Numbered from the stretch's first letter, positions 1 to 9,886 are shown. The stretch is 64,000 nucleotides of DNA from Cyclobacterium amurskyense (GCF_001050135.1 NZ_CP012040.1:2887001-2951000); one strand, 5' to 3'. Numbers and translations are program-made. The notes: generated from the sequence alone by a model not told the origin.

Positions 1-396
1 ATCGATGGGATAAGCATCCTTGATTTATGGGAGAATGTACCTGATGCCAATCCTCGTGAAACATTTAGTTATTATTATCAGCAAAATGCTTTAGAAGCCA
101 TTAGGAAAGGCCATTGGAAACTAGTTTTTCCACATTCCCATCGTACTTATGGCCTTTCTACACCAGGTAGAGAAGGGGTAAATGGTGAGACAAGGCAGGT
201 AGAAACAGATTTGGCGCTTTATGATTTACGAAGGGATCCTGGAGAACGCTACGATGTCAAAAAAGAAAATCCCCATATTGTTGCCGAACTGTCATTATTG
301 GCAGAGGAAGTTCGAGCAGATATGGGGGATGATTTGATGAATATAGCTGGGGAAAATAGACGTGAACCTGGTAGAATTGAAACAATTAAACAATAA
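1..396 (+). CDS. Sulfatase, C-terminal part (cut by window edge)
   Basis: The frame is open from the first base and ends at 396, giving the last 131 residues of a type I sulfatase. Visible family features are DGISILDLW near the edge, the IRKGHWKLVFP strand that follows the catalytic domain, and LYDLRRDPGERYDV, the usual C-terminal signature of sulfatases. The catalytic cysteine region lies outside the window. The next sulfatase starts only 5 bases later, so the two are probably co-transcribed and act on the same sulfated polysaccharide. The family is clear, but the substrate cannot be read from this part. Confidence 0.85.
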   Translation: MDGISILDLWENVPDANPRETFSYYYQQNALEAIRKGHWKLVFPHSHRTYGLSTPGREGVNGETRQVETDLALYDLRRDPGERYDVKKENPHIVAELSLLAEEVRADMGDDLMNIAGENRREPGRIETIKQ

Positions 397-401
397 ATAA
401 A

Positions 402-2030
402 ATGAATTTTTGTAAACTAAAATTAATCTTTTACATGGTAGCCATTGCCTATTTGGCCATGTCATGTAATACCAAAGTGCAGGAGGCGGAGGATGAAAAA
501 CCGCCGAATATTCTCTTTATCATGTCTGATGATCATGCTTATCAGGCCATTAGTGCTTATGGGCATGGTTTAAATGAAACGCCAAACATTGATAGGATAG
601 CTAATGAAGGAGCTATTTTCACAAGAGCAACAGTAACCAACTCCATTTGTGCACCAAGCAGAGCTGTGCTTTTAACAGGTAAGCACAGTTTTATTAACGG
701 TAAGGTAGATAATGTGCAGCCCTTTGATTGGAATCAAGACAATTTCCCTAAGCTATTACAAGCCAATGGGTATCAAACCGCTCTTATTGGAAAAATCCAC
801 TTGGATGGATTGCCTCAGGGTTTTGATTATTCTATGGTTTTGCCCGGTCAGGGCAATTATTATAACCCGGACTTTCTGGTAGATGGTAAGCGAACAAGGT
901 TTGAGGGTTATGTGACAGACATTACCACTATTGAGGCCCTTAAATGGCTAAAGAGTGGTAGAGATCAGGACAAACCTTTTGCCTTGATGTACCATCAAAA
1001 GGCACCTCATAGAAACTGGAAGCCGGCAGAAGAATACCTGACCTTGTACGATGATAAGGACTTTACTCCTCCAGCCAATTACTTTGACCAAGAAACCAAC
1101 TATGCGGGTAGAGGAACTGCCGCTAAAACGCAGGAGATGGAAATAGATGGACATGCCCGATGGGGACATGATTTTAAAATGGAAGTGGATCCTTATGGTG
1201 ACAGTACCGGTTTTGCCAATGAATTAAAGCGTTTTAATCCAGAGCAACTTGCCAAATGGAAAGCGGCCTATGATCCTAAAAACGAAGCCTTCAAAAAGGC
1301 CTTTGGTCAGGGAGATGAATCTACTTTCAGTGCTGAGAAAAAGAGAGAAATCGCTCACTGGAAATTTAACCGCTACATAAAAGATTACCTTAGAACAATC
1401 AAGTCAGTGGATGATGGTGTAGGTGAAGTTCTGGATTATTTGGAGGCCAATGGTTTGGCTGAGAATACCATCGTTGTCTATACTTCTGATCAGGGATTTT
1501 ACCTTGGTGAGCACGGTTGGTTTGACAAGCGCTTCATGTATGAGCAATCTTTTAGAACGCCTCTTTTGGTGCGGTATCCTAAGGAAATAAAACCAGGAAC
1601 CAAAATCGACAAGCTGGTTCAAAATTTAGACTTTGCACCTACATTTCTTGACTATGCAGGTGTAGCTACCCCTAAAGAAATGCAGGGAGAATCTTTCCGG
1701 AAATTGGTGAGTGGAGAATCAGGTGAATGGCGGGATGCAGTCTATTATACTTACTATGAATATCCTTCTGTACACATGGTAAAGCGTCATTATGGAGTGG
1801 CTACAGACCGTTACAAATTGATGCATTTCTATTATGACATTGACGAGTGGGAAATGTATGACCTGAAAGAGGACCCTTCTGAGATGAACAATGTATATGA
1901 CGATCCGGAATATGCAGAAGTTAGAACCATGATGCATGAAAGGCTAGTAGAGCTTCGCGAAAAATATGGAGACAGCGATGAAAACGACAAAAAATACCTG
2001 GATGCTTATTTGGAAGCACGGAAAAAATAA
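402..2030 (+). CDS. Lipoprotein sulfatase (type I, formylglycine-dependent)
   Basis: This 542-residue protein removes sulfate esters, probably from a sulfated glycan in the periplasm or at the cell surface. It has a signal peptide with a lipobox-like AMSC ending at Cys22, so it is probably lipid-anchored. The metal-binding PNILFIMSDD follows at about residues 35-44. CAPSR at 83-87 fits the CxPxR motif in which the cysteine becomes formylglycine, followed by LLTGKH. YTSDQGFYLGEHGWFDK near residue 365 is the second metal-binding block, and MYDLKEDPSEMNNVY closes the domain. Length is normal for the family. It lies 5 bases after another sulfatase and ahead of an alginate-lyase-like gene, which suggests a polysaccharide utilisation locus. 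The glycan is not identifiable by eye. Confidence 0.92.
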   Translation: MNFCKLKLIFYMVAIAYLAMSCNTKVQEAEDEKPPNILFIMSDDHAYQAISAYGHGLNETPNIDRIANEGAIFTRATVTNSICAPSRAVLLTGKHSFINGKVDNVQPFDWNQDNFPKLLQANGYQTALIGKIHLDGLPQGFDYSMVLPGQGNYYNPDFLVDGKRTRFEGYVTDITTIEALKWLKSGRDQDKPFALMYHQKAPHRNWKPAEEYLTLYDDKDFTPPANYFDQETNYAGRGTAAKTQEMEIDGHARWGHDFKMEVDPYGDSTGFANELKRFNPEQLAKWKAAYDPKNEAFKKAFGQGDESTFSAEKKREIAHWKFNRYIKDYLRTIKSVDDGVGEVLDYLEANGLAENTIVVYTSDQGFYLGEHGWFDKRFMYEQSFRTPLLVRYPKEIKPGTKIDKLVQNLDFAPTFLDYAGVATPKEMQGESFRKLVSGESGEWRDAVYYTYYEYPSVHMVKRHYGVATDRYKLMHFYYDIDEWEMYDLKEDPSEMNNVYDDPEYAEVRTMMHERLVELREKYGDSDENDKKYLDAYLEARKK

Positions 2031-2188
2031 AGAAAAGTACATGTCTAAATTTTAGATGTGGGTAAAGCCCCAATTAATGGTTCAAGTCCATTGGTTGAGG
2101 CTTTTGTATGATTTAGGTAAAAAAGTGCTTAAAACCAATATCTTTATGGGGAGTTTGAAATCACTGAACACAGAAACATTATATTTAC

Positions 2189-3409
2189 ATGAGCCATATT
2201 ATTTCCCTTCTGTCTGTCCTGGTTATTACCAGTTTAAGCTTCAAGCAAATGCCTGATAGCGAAAGTAGCATCCCTCAAAATGAGTCTATAGGGATTTTGG
2301 TTTCTCCTAAAGAGCTCTTGGAAATTAAAGAAAAGGCTGATATGGGAATAGAACCCTATCGTACCAATGTGATTGAATTCCTGAGCTTTATAAACGATTT
2401 GAATAAGGCGTCTGCACAGTGGGAGGGCTTGCCTGAAGAGGTGAAAATTGTGGGTAGGAGTTCTTCTAACCCTATTCAATTAAGCTCAACAGGAGGCAAA
2501 CTCGTATATGGGTTGGCCATTGCATGGCACCTGACAGGGGATGAATCCTATGCTTTAAAAGCCAAAAAACTAATTTTAGACCTTACTAGTACCTACAATT
2601 ATCAAAATGAGGAAGAAAAGGAATTTCATTGGGGCGCACAGGGAATTTTAAACCTTTCCAGAGGGGGTACCCCTTATATTTATGCTGCAGATCTTTTAGA
2701 AGGTTGGGCGAAATGGACTCCGGCCGATAAGTTAAAATACCAAGTCTGGTTAAAGGATGTCATGTACCCTAAAGTGGCTTGGGCAAGTCGCTATAGAAAG
2801 AATAATTGGGGTGTAGCAGGCTCATTTTCTGCTGCCCTGATTGCCTATTACCTGATGGATCATACAGAATGGAGGCTAGAGGAAATTAGCCCTGAAGTAA
2901 TAAGGTTAAGTCCTAAAGAGGCCTTTGTTGCACATAATAGGCTTCAGATAGGCCGGCAGAAAACAACTAAAGAATGGAAATTGGATGCGAAAGTTGGCCT
3001 TTGGGGGATTTTATCCAATGGTGCTATTCCCGAAGAAATCCGTAGAGGCGATGATCCTATAGACGGAGACCATCTGCCCTCCGATGGAAGTGGAACCCAT
3101 TATACCATGACCTATATTGAACACCTTACTGCCCATGCAGAATTCCTACACAGGTTGGGAGACAATACTATTTATGATAATATAGAAAAGGATGGTTCAG
3201 GGTCGCTGCTCAAGGCTTACCATTTTGTCATAGACAACCCCAAAGGTTCGCATTGCTTTACCTCTAGCCGAATAAATGCTTTGTACATGGCTTACAATTA
3301 TTACAAGGATCCAGCAATGCTTCTTTCCCTCGAAAATTGTGGTCCGGGAAATATTTCAGGACAAAGGTTGGCACTTTTCGGAAGATTGACCCATCCGCTA
3401 ATTGAATAA
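2189..3409 (+). CDS. Alginate-lyase-family polysaccharide lyase
   Basis: This 406-residue exported protein has an alpha/alpha-toroid alginate-lyase domain that probably cleaves uronic-acid-containing glycans by beta-elimination. The N-terminus is a hydrophobic signal (SHIISLLSVLVITSLS). The domain begins near ILVSPKELLEIKEKA. The helix pair LVYGLAIAWHLTGDESYALKAKKLI and the conserved NNWGVAGSFSAALIAYYL are typical of PL5-like and related lyases, where the Asn and Trp line the active site. SDGSGTHYTMTYIEHLTAHAE is the later conserved block. It follows the sulfatases in the same direction across a 158-bp gap. An earlier ATG at 2056 in another frame gives a short ORF unrelated to this fold. Substrate specificity is inferred only from the family. 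Confidence 0.82.
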   Translation: MSHIISLLSVLVITSLSFKQMPDSESSIPQNESIGILVSPKELLEIKEKADMGIEPYRTNVIEFLSFINDLNKASAQWEGLPEEVKIVGRSSSNPIQLSSTGGKLVYGLAIAWHLTGDESYALKAKKLILDLTSTYNYQNEEEKEFHWGAQGILNLSRGGTPYIYAADLLEGWAKWTPADKLKYQVWLKDVMYPKVAWASRYRKNNWGVAGSFSAALIAYYLMDHTEWRLEEISPEVIRLSPKEAFVAHNRLQIGRQKTTKEWKLDAKVGLWGILSNGAIPEEIRRGDDPIDGDHLPSDGSGTHYTMTYIEHLTAHAEFLHRLGDNTIYDNIEKDGSGSLLKAYHFVIDNPKGSHCFTSSRINALYMAYNYYKDPAMLLSLENCGPGNISGQRLALFGRLTHPLIE

Positions 3410-3488
3410 GCCTCATTCTAATAGGATTAATTCAAGCAGGGAATGAGTTAGATCAAATTGAAGTTCTCCTTTCGCACCCCAAAAATAA

Positions 3489-5315
3489 TTACTTCAGCCT
3501 GAAATTCATCCCCGCTCTTGCCCATCTCCCCGGCATTTGAACTGTTCCAGCTTCCACATAATCTGTATTGCTAATATTCGAAATTTCTGCAAAAAAGCTG
3601 AATTTCTTCAGTCGGTTGAAATCTACCCGAGCATCCAATAAGAAGTAAGGGTCCAAACTCATCCTTTCTATATACCTCATTTTAGCAGTCAATTCCAGAT
3701 TTTCCTTATAAGCCAATTGTAAGCCTGTGATTAGTTGATGACGAAGTGCTGTTAAAGAATACCGGGTTTCTATGCCTTCCTTCTCTATAAGATTGGCATC
3801 TATAAAATTATAACTGATGCTTATTTCTCGTAATTTAAAATCGTTTTGTCCATTGGTAAATTGGTACTGCACTCCAGTTTCTATACCCTGAAATGTAACC
3901 TCATTAAAATTTTGAGGTACCCATGGTGATTCTGTGTCCGCTCTTGTCCATTCTATCAGATTGTCTGTGTGTCTGTTGAAATAAACTATTTCAGCCCTGA
4001 ATCCTTTTTTTAATATTTTAAAGCCCCCTTCATAATTGATGGCTTTTTCAGGTTTTAGCTCATCGTTGCCTATATTGGTTGGGCCTACGTAATAAAGGTC
4101 TGTGTAGGTAGGGATTCGGTAGCTCATACCAAAATTGGCATAGGTTCTCAGCCATGAATTGAGTTGATAACCTAGTTCGGCACCAGGGAAATGTTTCCAG
4201 CCGTATTCTGAATAGTAATTGGAATAAACCCCCGCTCTAATGTCTCCAAATTCAGAGAAATTCATTCGGTGTTCTAAAAAAGCCCCCATGATGGTTCTTT
4301 CTCTCAATCCCAGGTTATTGCTGTCGATCTTTTCCTGCCTTCCTTCAAGTCCATAGCCAACTGTACCAAAGTCAGTTTCCTGACGACCATTGATTTCAAT
4401 GGCATATACATTGGTAGTATGTTGGTTTTGAAAAAAGGATGGGTCATTTCTTTTCAATCTGAATTCATCTTTATTGCTTCTCCAATAAGTCCTTGTTTGT
4501 AGGTAAGTATTTCCTACTTCCAGCGTATGACTGATGGCCGCAAGGCTGGTTTGAACGCTCTCCCATTGATCAGGAAAGGAACTTGTATAAAAACCATTGG
4601 CCCCAAAATCTCTATTGGCGAAAGAGAGCATTGTCTTGATTTCTTGAGTATTTGTCAAGGCTATTCCTGCTTCATAGAAAAGGGTATTGATGGAATAATC
4701 ACTGTTGTACCAATGCCCATCGCTGGCATCATGAGAAACGGCAATGTTTTGTTTATACTTTCCTATTGGAAGGGAGGCCTGAAAAGAACCCCCTCTCATC
4801 CCAAAATCACCACCGTATACGCCTGCCTGTAAGTTAAAGCTATCAGGAAGCTCGGTGATAATGTTTATTGCACCTGCATAGGCATTTTGACCATAAATTC
4901 TGGAAGCAGGTCCCTTGAGCACATCAATTCTTTGTACACTTGACAAGGGCACTGGGATGTTGACCATATGGTGGCCTGTTTGAGGGTCTGATAGTTTAAT
5001 GCCATTGACCAACATAAGGGTTTGTTCAAAGGAACCACCACGGATGCCTATATCCGCTTGTACTCCACTTACACCTCTTTGTCTTACATCCAGCCCTGGA
5101 GTAAAGGATAGGATTTCCTGTAAGCTTCTTGCTGGTGTAGTTTCAATTTCTTTTCTATGGATGATACTAATGTTTCGTGAACTTTTTGAAAAGGGAATCT
5201 TCATCCTATTCTCCTTAATGATGACCTCATCTAAGGTATGTGTCGTGCTGTCATTTTGGGCAAAAGAAGTTAAAACGGTAAGCAGTAGTAAGGTAAATAT
5301 TAGGTAGTATTTCAT
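3489..5315 (-). CDS. TonB-dependent outer-membrane receptor (BtuB-like)
   Basis: This 608-residue outer-membrane beta-barrel takes up a scarce nutrient using TonB energy. The signal peptide ends at SFAQ. A TonB-box-like segment (HTLDEVIIKENRM) precedes a plug domain at about residues 45-160, with ETTPARSLQEILSFTPGLDVR, IRGGSFEQTLMLVNG and LKGPASRIYGQNAYAGAINII. The barrel fills the remainder and ends in MPGRWARAGMNFRLK. The short length and the lack of a neighbouring SusD or carboxypeptidase-like extension place it with vitamin B12/siderophore-type receptors rather than SusC proteins. No cobalamin riboswitch B12-box is visible in the 247 bp upstream, so the substrate stays open. It converges with the lyase gene and diverges from the M1 peptidase. 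Confidence 0.88.
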   Translation of the reverse strand: MKYYLIFTLLLLTVLTSFAQNDSTTHTLDEVIIKENRMKIPFSKSSRNISIIHRKEIETTPARSLQEILSFTPGLDVRQRGVSGVQADIGIRGGSFEQTLMLVNGIKLSDPQTGHHMVNIPVPLSSVQRIDVLKGPASRIYGQNAYAGAINIITELPDSFNLQAGVYGGDFGMRGGSFQASLPIGKYKQNIAVSHDASDGHWYNSDYSINTLFYEAGIALTNTQEIKTMLSFANRDFGANGFYTSSFPDQWESVQTSLAAISHTLEVGNTYLQTRTYWRSNKDEFRLKRNDPSFFQNQHTTNVYAIEINGRQETDFGTVGYGLEGRQEKIDSNNLGLRERTIMGAFLEHRMNFSEFGDIRAGVYSNYYSEYGWKHFPGAELGYQLNSWLRTYANFGMSYRIPTYTDLYYVGPTNIGNDELKPEKAINYEGGFKILKKGFRAEIVYFNRHTDNLIEWTRADTESPWVPQNFNEVTFQGIETGVQYQFTNGQNDFKLREISISYNFIDANLIEKEGIETRYSLTALRHQLITGLQLAYKENLELTAKMRYIERMSLDPYFLLDARVDFNRLKKFSFFAEISNISNTDYVEAGTVQMPGRWARAGMNFRLK

Positions 5316-5334
5316 AAAATCGTTATTTGCGGTT

Positions 5335-5366
5335 CAAATTACCCCTCAAATTTTTAGAAATACAAA
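5335..5366 (-). promoter_or_regulatory. Putative Bacteroidota-type promoter of the TonB receptor
   Basis: Read on the minus strand, TTTG at 5366-5363 is followed after 21 bases by TAATTTG at 5341-5335, close to the -33 TTTG / -7 TAnnTTTG pattern but one base short in the -7 box. It ends 20 bases before the start codon. The prediction rests on pattern only. Confidence 0.35.
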
Positions 5367-5562
5367 TCCGAAGATCGTAGGTGTTCAATATGGCTTAGTG
5401 ATAGTTCAAATTTTAAGGAAAGGATTTGGCCAAATTAACTTTTATTAGCCAGGCTTAATTGAAACTTTTTTATCCTTCAGCAGGCTTGAAATAAAGAAGG
5501 ATTAATTCCGATGAATTCTTTTTTGTTCCTCAATTCCATTAATTTAGCAAAAAAAAAGAAAT

Positions 5563-7515
5563 ATGAATTATAATCATCTAAGCAAATGGCTGGTTGTAGC
5601 CCTTATGTTTTCCACCAATTGGGTTTCGGCTCAGGTGACAAGCAATAACCAAAATGATTTCAATGAATTTACTTATAGGCAAGGTTCTGCTTATAGGGCG
5701 GCTTCCGGAAAGCCAGGTCCAGACTATTGGCAAAATGCTGCCGATTATAAAATAGCTGTTACTATTGATGAAAATGAACATACTGTTGCTGGTAAAATAG
5801 ACATTACCTATACCAATAATAGTCCGGAAGATTTAGCTTTTGTTTGGATGCATCTTGAGCAAAATAGATTTAAAGCCGATTCAAGAGGAACCCTTACAAC
5901 CCCTATACAAGGTAACAGGTATTCCGGGGATGTGGATGGAGGTTTTTCTATAAGCAATGTTTCCGCAAAATTGAATAAAAGGGGAAGTACAACTTCTTCC
6001 AAACATATTATTACAGATACTAGAATGCAGGTGTTCTTCAATGAACCAATTCCTGCCAAAGGTGGTGAAGCTACCATATCCATGAATTTTGAGTTTAAAG
6101 TTCCTGTAAAGGGAATGGATAGAATGGGTAGATTAAAAGTGGATGATGGCACGATTTACGCGTTGGCTCAATGGTATCCTAAAGTAGCTGTTTTTGATGA
6201 TGTGGAGGGTTGGAACATAGAACCTTATCTTGGAGCAGGGGAGTTTTACCTGGACTATGGAGACTTTGACTATATGGTAACCGCGCCTTATGACCATATT
6301 GTTGTTGGCTCCGGAGCTCTTCAGAATCCCAAAGAAGTACTGAATGGAACCTTGTTAGAGCGATTGGATAAGGCGAAGAATAGTGATGCAACGGTGTTTC
6401 TTGTGAAGCCGGAGGAGGTAAACAAGCCAGAATTGACCAGGCCCAAACAGGAAGGAACACTTACCTGGCATTTTAAAATTGAAAATGCTAGAGATGTAGC
6501 TTTTGCTTCATCCAAGGCATTTATCTGGGATGCGGCCAGGATCAACTTACCTGAAGGTAAAAAGGCCATTGCACAGTCTGTTTATCCCAAAGAAAGTGAT
6601 GGGCAGGATGCTTGGAGCAGATCTACCGAATACAGCAAAGCATCTATAGAACATTATTCCAATAAATGGTACCCTTACCCTTACCCATCTGCGGTTAATG
6701 TGGCTGCTGATATTAATGGAATGGAATATCCAGGGTTGAACTTTTGTAGCTACAAAAGCAAAGAAGGCTCACTATGGGGTGTTACAGATCATGAGTTTGG
6801 ACACAATTGGTTTCCTATGATTGTCGGAACCAACGAAAGAAGGTACGCATGGATGGATGAAGGATTCAACTCGTTTATCAACCATTACAGTTCAATAGCA
6901 TTCAATGAAGGTGAGTATGGATCCAGTATGCAGCAAACCAGAAAATACCTGAATTGGTTTAACAGTGAGGATAGGGAAGGTATAGATACCTACCCTGATG
7001 TAGCCAATACTTCTAACTTGGGGATGATTGCTTACATGAAACCAGCAATAGGACTGCTGCTCTTGAGAGAGTATATTTTAGGAGAGGAACGTTTCGACAA
7101 TGCTTTTAAGGCCTACATCGAAGCCTGGGCATACAAGCATCCTCAGCCTAATGATTTCTTCAATATCATGGAAAATGTAGGTGGAGAGAACCTTTCCTGG
7201 TTTTGGAAATCCTGGTTTTATGGAACAGATAATATTGATTTGGCCATAGAAAATGTAGTGCCTTACGGGAACGATCAGGTGATTATTCTAAGCAATAAAG
7301 GTGGTGTGCCAATGCCAGTGAAGCTGGGGCTTACCTACGCTGATGGTAGCAAAGAAAACATTGTGTTACCGGTGGAAATATGGCAAAGAGGAGACAGCTG
7401 GAATTACCAACACAAATCTGAAAAACAGCTAGTGGAGGTAGAAATTGATCCTGCCAAAATGCTTCCTGATATTAACATAGCCAATGACAAATGGCCAAGT
7501 GAAATTTATAAATAA
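5563..7515 (+). CDS. M1-family zinc metallopeptidase (exported)
   Basis: This 650-residue exported aminopeptidase-type zinc protease probably degrades peptides in the periplasm. A signal peptide (to about residue 23, WVSAQ) leads into the M1 N-terminal beta-sandwich (YKIAVTIDENEHTVAGKIDITYTN, about 62-86). GMEYPG at 386-391 stands in the position of the GxMEN substrate-binding motif. HEFGH at 410-414 with the second zinc glutamate in WMDEGFNSF (E433) completes the zinc site. Length and order fit the short M1 peptidases of Bacteroidota. The gene is monocistronic and is closed by a strong hairpin at 7521-7556. Confidence 0.92.
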   Translation: MNYNHLSKWLVVALMFSTNWVSAQVTSNNQNDFNEFTYRQGSAYRAASGKPGPDYWQNAADYKIAVTIDENEHTVAGKIDITYTNNSPEDLAFVWMHLEQNRFKADSRGTLTTPIQGNRYSGDVDGGFSISNVSAKLNKRGSTTSSKHIITDTRMQVFFNEPIPAKGGEATISMNFEFKVPVKGMDRMGRLKVDDGTIYALAQWYPKVAVFDDVEGWNIEPYLGAGEFYLDYGDFDYMVTAPYDHIVVGSGALQNPKEVLNGTLLERLDKAKNSDATVFLVKPEEVNKPELTRPKQEGTLTWHFKIENARDVAFASSKAFIWDAARINLPEGKKAIAQSVYPKESDGQDAWSRSTEYSKASIEHYSNKWYPYPYPSAVNVAADINGMEYPGLNFCSYKSKEGSLWGVTDHEFGHNWFPMIVGTNERRYAWMDEGFNSFINHYSSIAFNEGEYGSSMQQTRKYLNWFNSEDREGIDTYPDVANTSNLGMIAYMKPAIGLLLLREYILGEERFDNAFKAYIEAWAYKHPQPNDFFNIMENVGGENLSWFWKSWFYGTDNIDLAIENVVPYGNDQVIILSNKGGVPMPVKLGLTYADGSKENIVLPVEIWQRGDSWNYQHKSEKQLVEVEIDPAKMLPDINIANDKWPSEIYK

Positions 7516-7520
7516 GTAAT

Positions 7521-7556
7521 AAAAAGAGAGGGAGCTAATTTGTTCCCTCTCTTTTT
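7521..7556. terminator. Strong bidirectional terminator hairpin
   Basis: A perfect 13-bp stem (7521-7533 with 7544-7556) around a 10-base loop has A-rich and T-rich flanks, so it can end transcription in both directions. It separates the M1 peptidase from the convergent VOC gene. Confidence 0.85.
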
Positions 7557-7575
7557 ATTTTTTTAGCCTCTTCCC

Positions 7576-7974
7576 TTAAATATCATCGTTGATCTCTATC
7601 CAATAGCCATTAGGGTCTTGAAAGAATATCTGCCTAATACCATCTGGACGAAGATTAACCTTTCCATTGCTACCTTTAGAATCTCCAAAAGGCACTTGAT
7701 GTTTATTCAGTTTTTCCATAAAAGCTTCCAAGTCAGTTACGCAAAAACACACATGATTGGTACGGTCTACAAGTTGTTCTTTCCAAGGCTGGTCTCTTTC
7801 TATTACATGCACAGATAGCCCACACCCAATATCAAACCAAGTATGTTTGTCATCTTTAAAGGGATCCTCAATTTTCTGAAGTCCAATAATGTCACTGTAA
7901 AATTTATTGGTCTCAATAAGGTTTCTGGCGTAAACGGCGTAATGATTGATTTTAATTTGGATAGGTTCTTTCAT
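7576..7974 (-). CDS. VOC-superfamily (glyoxalase/dioxygenase-like) protein
   Basis: This 132-residue protein has one pair of vicinal-oxygen-chelate beta-alpha-beta-beta-beta modules. Family features are INHYAVYARNLIETNKFYSDIIGL at the N-terminus, VHVIERD and HVCFCVTDLEAFMEKL in the middle, and FFQDPNGYWIEI at the C-terminus, whose Glu is the usual metal ligand. His10 and the C-terminal Glu could form the metal site. Members include glyoxalase I, fosfomycin-resistance enzymes and ring-cleaving dioxygenases, and nothing here selects one. It stands alone between two terminators. Confidence 0.85.
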   Translation of the reverse strand: MKEPIQIKINHYAVYARNLIETNKFYSDIIGLQKIEDPFKDDKHTWFDIGCGLSVHVIERDQPWKEQLVDRTNHVCFCVTDLEAFMEKLNKHQVPFGDSKGSNGKVNLRPDGIRQIFFQDPNGYWIEINDDI

Positions 7975-8035
7975 TGGAAATAATGGATTAGTTTCGTTCT
8001 ACGGTGTATTTTTTATTAGGACCAAAACAACATAA

Positions 8036-8068
8036 AAAAAGCCGGTAGAATTTCTCCCCCGGCTTTTT
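8036..8068 (-). terminator. Terminator of the S41 peptidase gene
   Basis: A 10-bp perfect stem (8036-8045 with 8059-8068, core AGCCGG/CCGGCT) has A and T runs at its outer edges. It lies 13 bases beyond the S41 stop codon. Confidence 0.75.
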
Positions 8069-8081
8069 AGATTATTGATTT

Positions 8082-9713
8082 CTACTCTTTAAAGAAAGCC
8101 AATGTGCCGGCATTGTCCAGCAGTTTTATCGCTTGCTGATAAATTTCATTGACTTCGTTTACTACTTTATAAAAAGCATCATCATCGTAAATATTTCTAG
8201 CCATATGGGCTTTAAGAAGAATCTTTAAATAATTTTTCGATTTGTTAAAGTCCTTCTCAATGAATTTTACTTTGTATTTTTCTCCAGTTTTGACCAAATC
8301 CTTCAGCATGGCATCTGAAATCTCGAAACCCTTGTTGAATTCCTCAAAAGGCATTTTTTCAAATTTCTTTTTATTTACATCCAGGTAGTCAAGAATGTAC
8401 TCTCTCCAAGATTCGGAGCTGAATAACCTGTTGACATAACCACTCGACATGCTTGTGTCCAAAGGAACAAAGTAATCAGGCATGATACCTCCTCCTCCGT
8501 AGACTGTTCTTCCTTTTAAGGTTTCGTATTTCAAGCTGTCATTGAAGTCTATGCTATCTGCACTAAAGAATTCCCCATGCTCAAGTCTATTGTAATAATC
8601 CATCGCATAATCTTCCTCACTTTCTCCGTAAGGTTTTTGGATAGATCTGCCTGAAGGGGTATAGTACCTGGCAATGGTAAGTCTTAGCTCTGCACCGTCA
8701 GATAAGTCTATAGGCATCTGAACAAGTCCCTTTCCAAAAGATCTTCGGCCAACAATCAAACCTCTGTCATTGTCCTGTACGGCGCCAGCTACAATCTCAG
8801 AAGCGGAGGCACTACCTTCATTCACTAGTACGATTACAGCACCTTCTTCAAAAGCTCCGGGACGTACCGCAAGGGCTTCCTGATTGTATCTGTTTAATTT
8901 GCCTTTTTGAGACACAATTACCGCTTTGTCTTTCAACATTTCATCGGCAATGTTTATGGCAGCACCCATATATCCCCCAGGATTTCCTTGAAGATCCATT
9001 ATTAAGCGCTTCATTCCCTCAGCTTTCAATTCCTGCAAGGCATTCCTGAATTCTTCGTGAGTATTGGCAGCAAATCTGGTAATCTTGATATAACCTGTCT
9101 GATCATCGATCATATAGGAGGCATTCACACTGTATTGAGGGATTTTATCTCTGGTTATATTGAAGTCAAGAAGTTCAGATACACGCTTTCTTTTGATAGC
9201 GATTTCTACCTGACTGCCTTTAGGTCCTCTCAATAAATCAAACACATCTCTATTGGTAACCCCTGTGCCTGCCACGGTTTCCCCATCGACCTTTATGATT
9301 TGATCACCAGATTGTAAACCGATTTTCTCTGAAGGTCCACCAGTAAGTGGTGATACCACATAAATGGTATCTCTTAAAATACCAAATTCAATGCCTATGC
9401 CATCAAATTCTCCCTCAAGCTGAGATTTCGCCAAGGCAGCATCCTTTGCTGGGATGTAGCTTGAATGCGGATCTAGTTTGCCCAGCATTTTTTCAATGCC
9501 AAATTCTACCAGTTCATTGGTATCTACACTGTCCACATAGTCCCTATTGATATAGGTAATGATCTCCTGCAGTTTGTAAATTGCTGATTTCAGATCATTT
9601 CTATCCGTAGAGGGTTCAGCAAAGGTGGCTCCAATCCAAATACCTGCAGAAATGCCTAAAGCCAGGAAAATTGGTAGTCTTATTTGTGATTTTGTATTCT
9701 TCTTTATGCTCAC
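8082..9713 (-). CDS. S41-family C-terminal processing peptidase
   Basis: This 543-residue periplasmic or membrane-anchored serine protease resembles CtpA/Tsp and trims or degrades exported proteins. A single N-terminal membrane segment lies at about residues 12-32. A helical region and DPHSSYIP precede the PDZ domain (about 98-185, with FDGIGIEF and SGDQIIKVDGETV). The protease core contains MDLQGNPGGYMGAAI, GSASASEI (nucleophile Ser303) and SFGKGLVQ (general base Lys328), a Ser-Lys dyad spaced as in Tsp. The start codon is GTG at 9713-9711. A C-terminal helical extension of about 130 residues is usual in Bacteroidota homologues. The gene is divergent from the hemerythrin gene. Confidence 0.93.
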   Translation of the reverse strand: MSIKKNTKSQIRLPIFLALGISAGIWIGATFAEPSTDRNDLKSAIYKLQEIITYINRDYVDSVDTNELVEFGIEKMLGKLDPHSSYIPAKDAALAKSQLEGEFDGIGIEFGILRDTIYVVSPLTGGPSEKIGLQSGDQIIKVDGETVAGTGVTNRDVFDLLRGPKGSQVEIAIKRKRVSELLDFNITRDKIPQYSVNASYMIDDQTGYIKITRFAANTHEEFRNALQELKAEGMKRLIMDLQGNPGGYMGAAINIADEMLKDKAVIVSQKGKLNRYNQEALAVRPGAFEEGAVIVLVNEGSASASEIVAGAVQDNDRGLIVGRRSFGKGLVQMPIDLSDGAELRLTIARYYTPSGRSIQKPYGESEEDYAMDYYNRLEHGEFFSADSIDFNDSLKYETLKGRTVYGGGGIMPDYFVPLDTSMSSGYVNRLFSSESWREYILDYLDVNKKKFEKMPFEEFNKGFEISDAMLKDLVKTGEKYKVKFIEKDFNKSKNYLKILLKAHMARNIYDDDAFYKVVNEVNEIYQQAIKLLDNAGTLAFFKE

Positions 9714-9873
9714 GTTGTTCCTGTTTATATTTTAATGCAAAGAAAAGCATCGTTTAATTTAATCGTTTTTCGCCAATTTTACAATTAAACATGTATTACA
9801 GGCGTTTCGTTTAGATAAACGTAATAATTTTAAAATCGGTGCTATAACTTACTTTTTTTACATTAATTTCTTT

Positions 9874-9881
9874 TAATTTTG
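9874..9881 (+). promoter_or_regulatory. -7 box TAATTTTG abutting the start codon
   Basis: TAATTTTG matches the Bacteroidota -7 consensus TAnnTTTG exactly and ends 5 bases before the ATG at 9887. If used, transcription would begin at or next to the start codon, giving a leaderless or nearly leaderless mRNA. Confidence 0.4.
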
Positions 9882-9886
9882 CGTTA

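Noticed and set aside
5316..5562. Cobalamin riboswitch upstream of the TonB receptor
   Set aside because: The conserved B12-box and multi-stem architecture are not seen, so no riboswitch is called.
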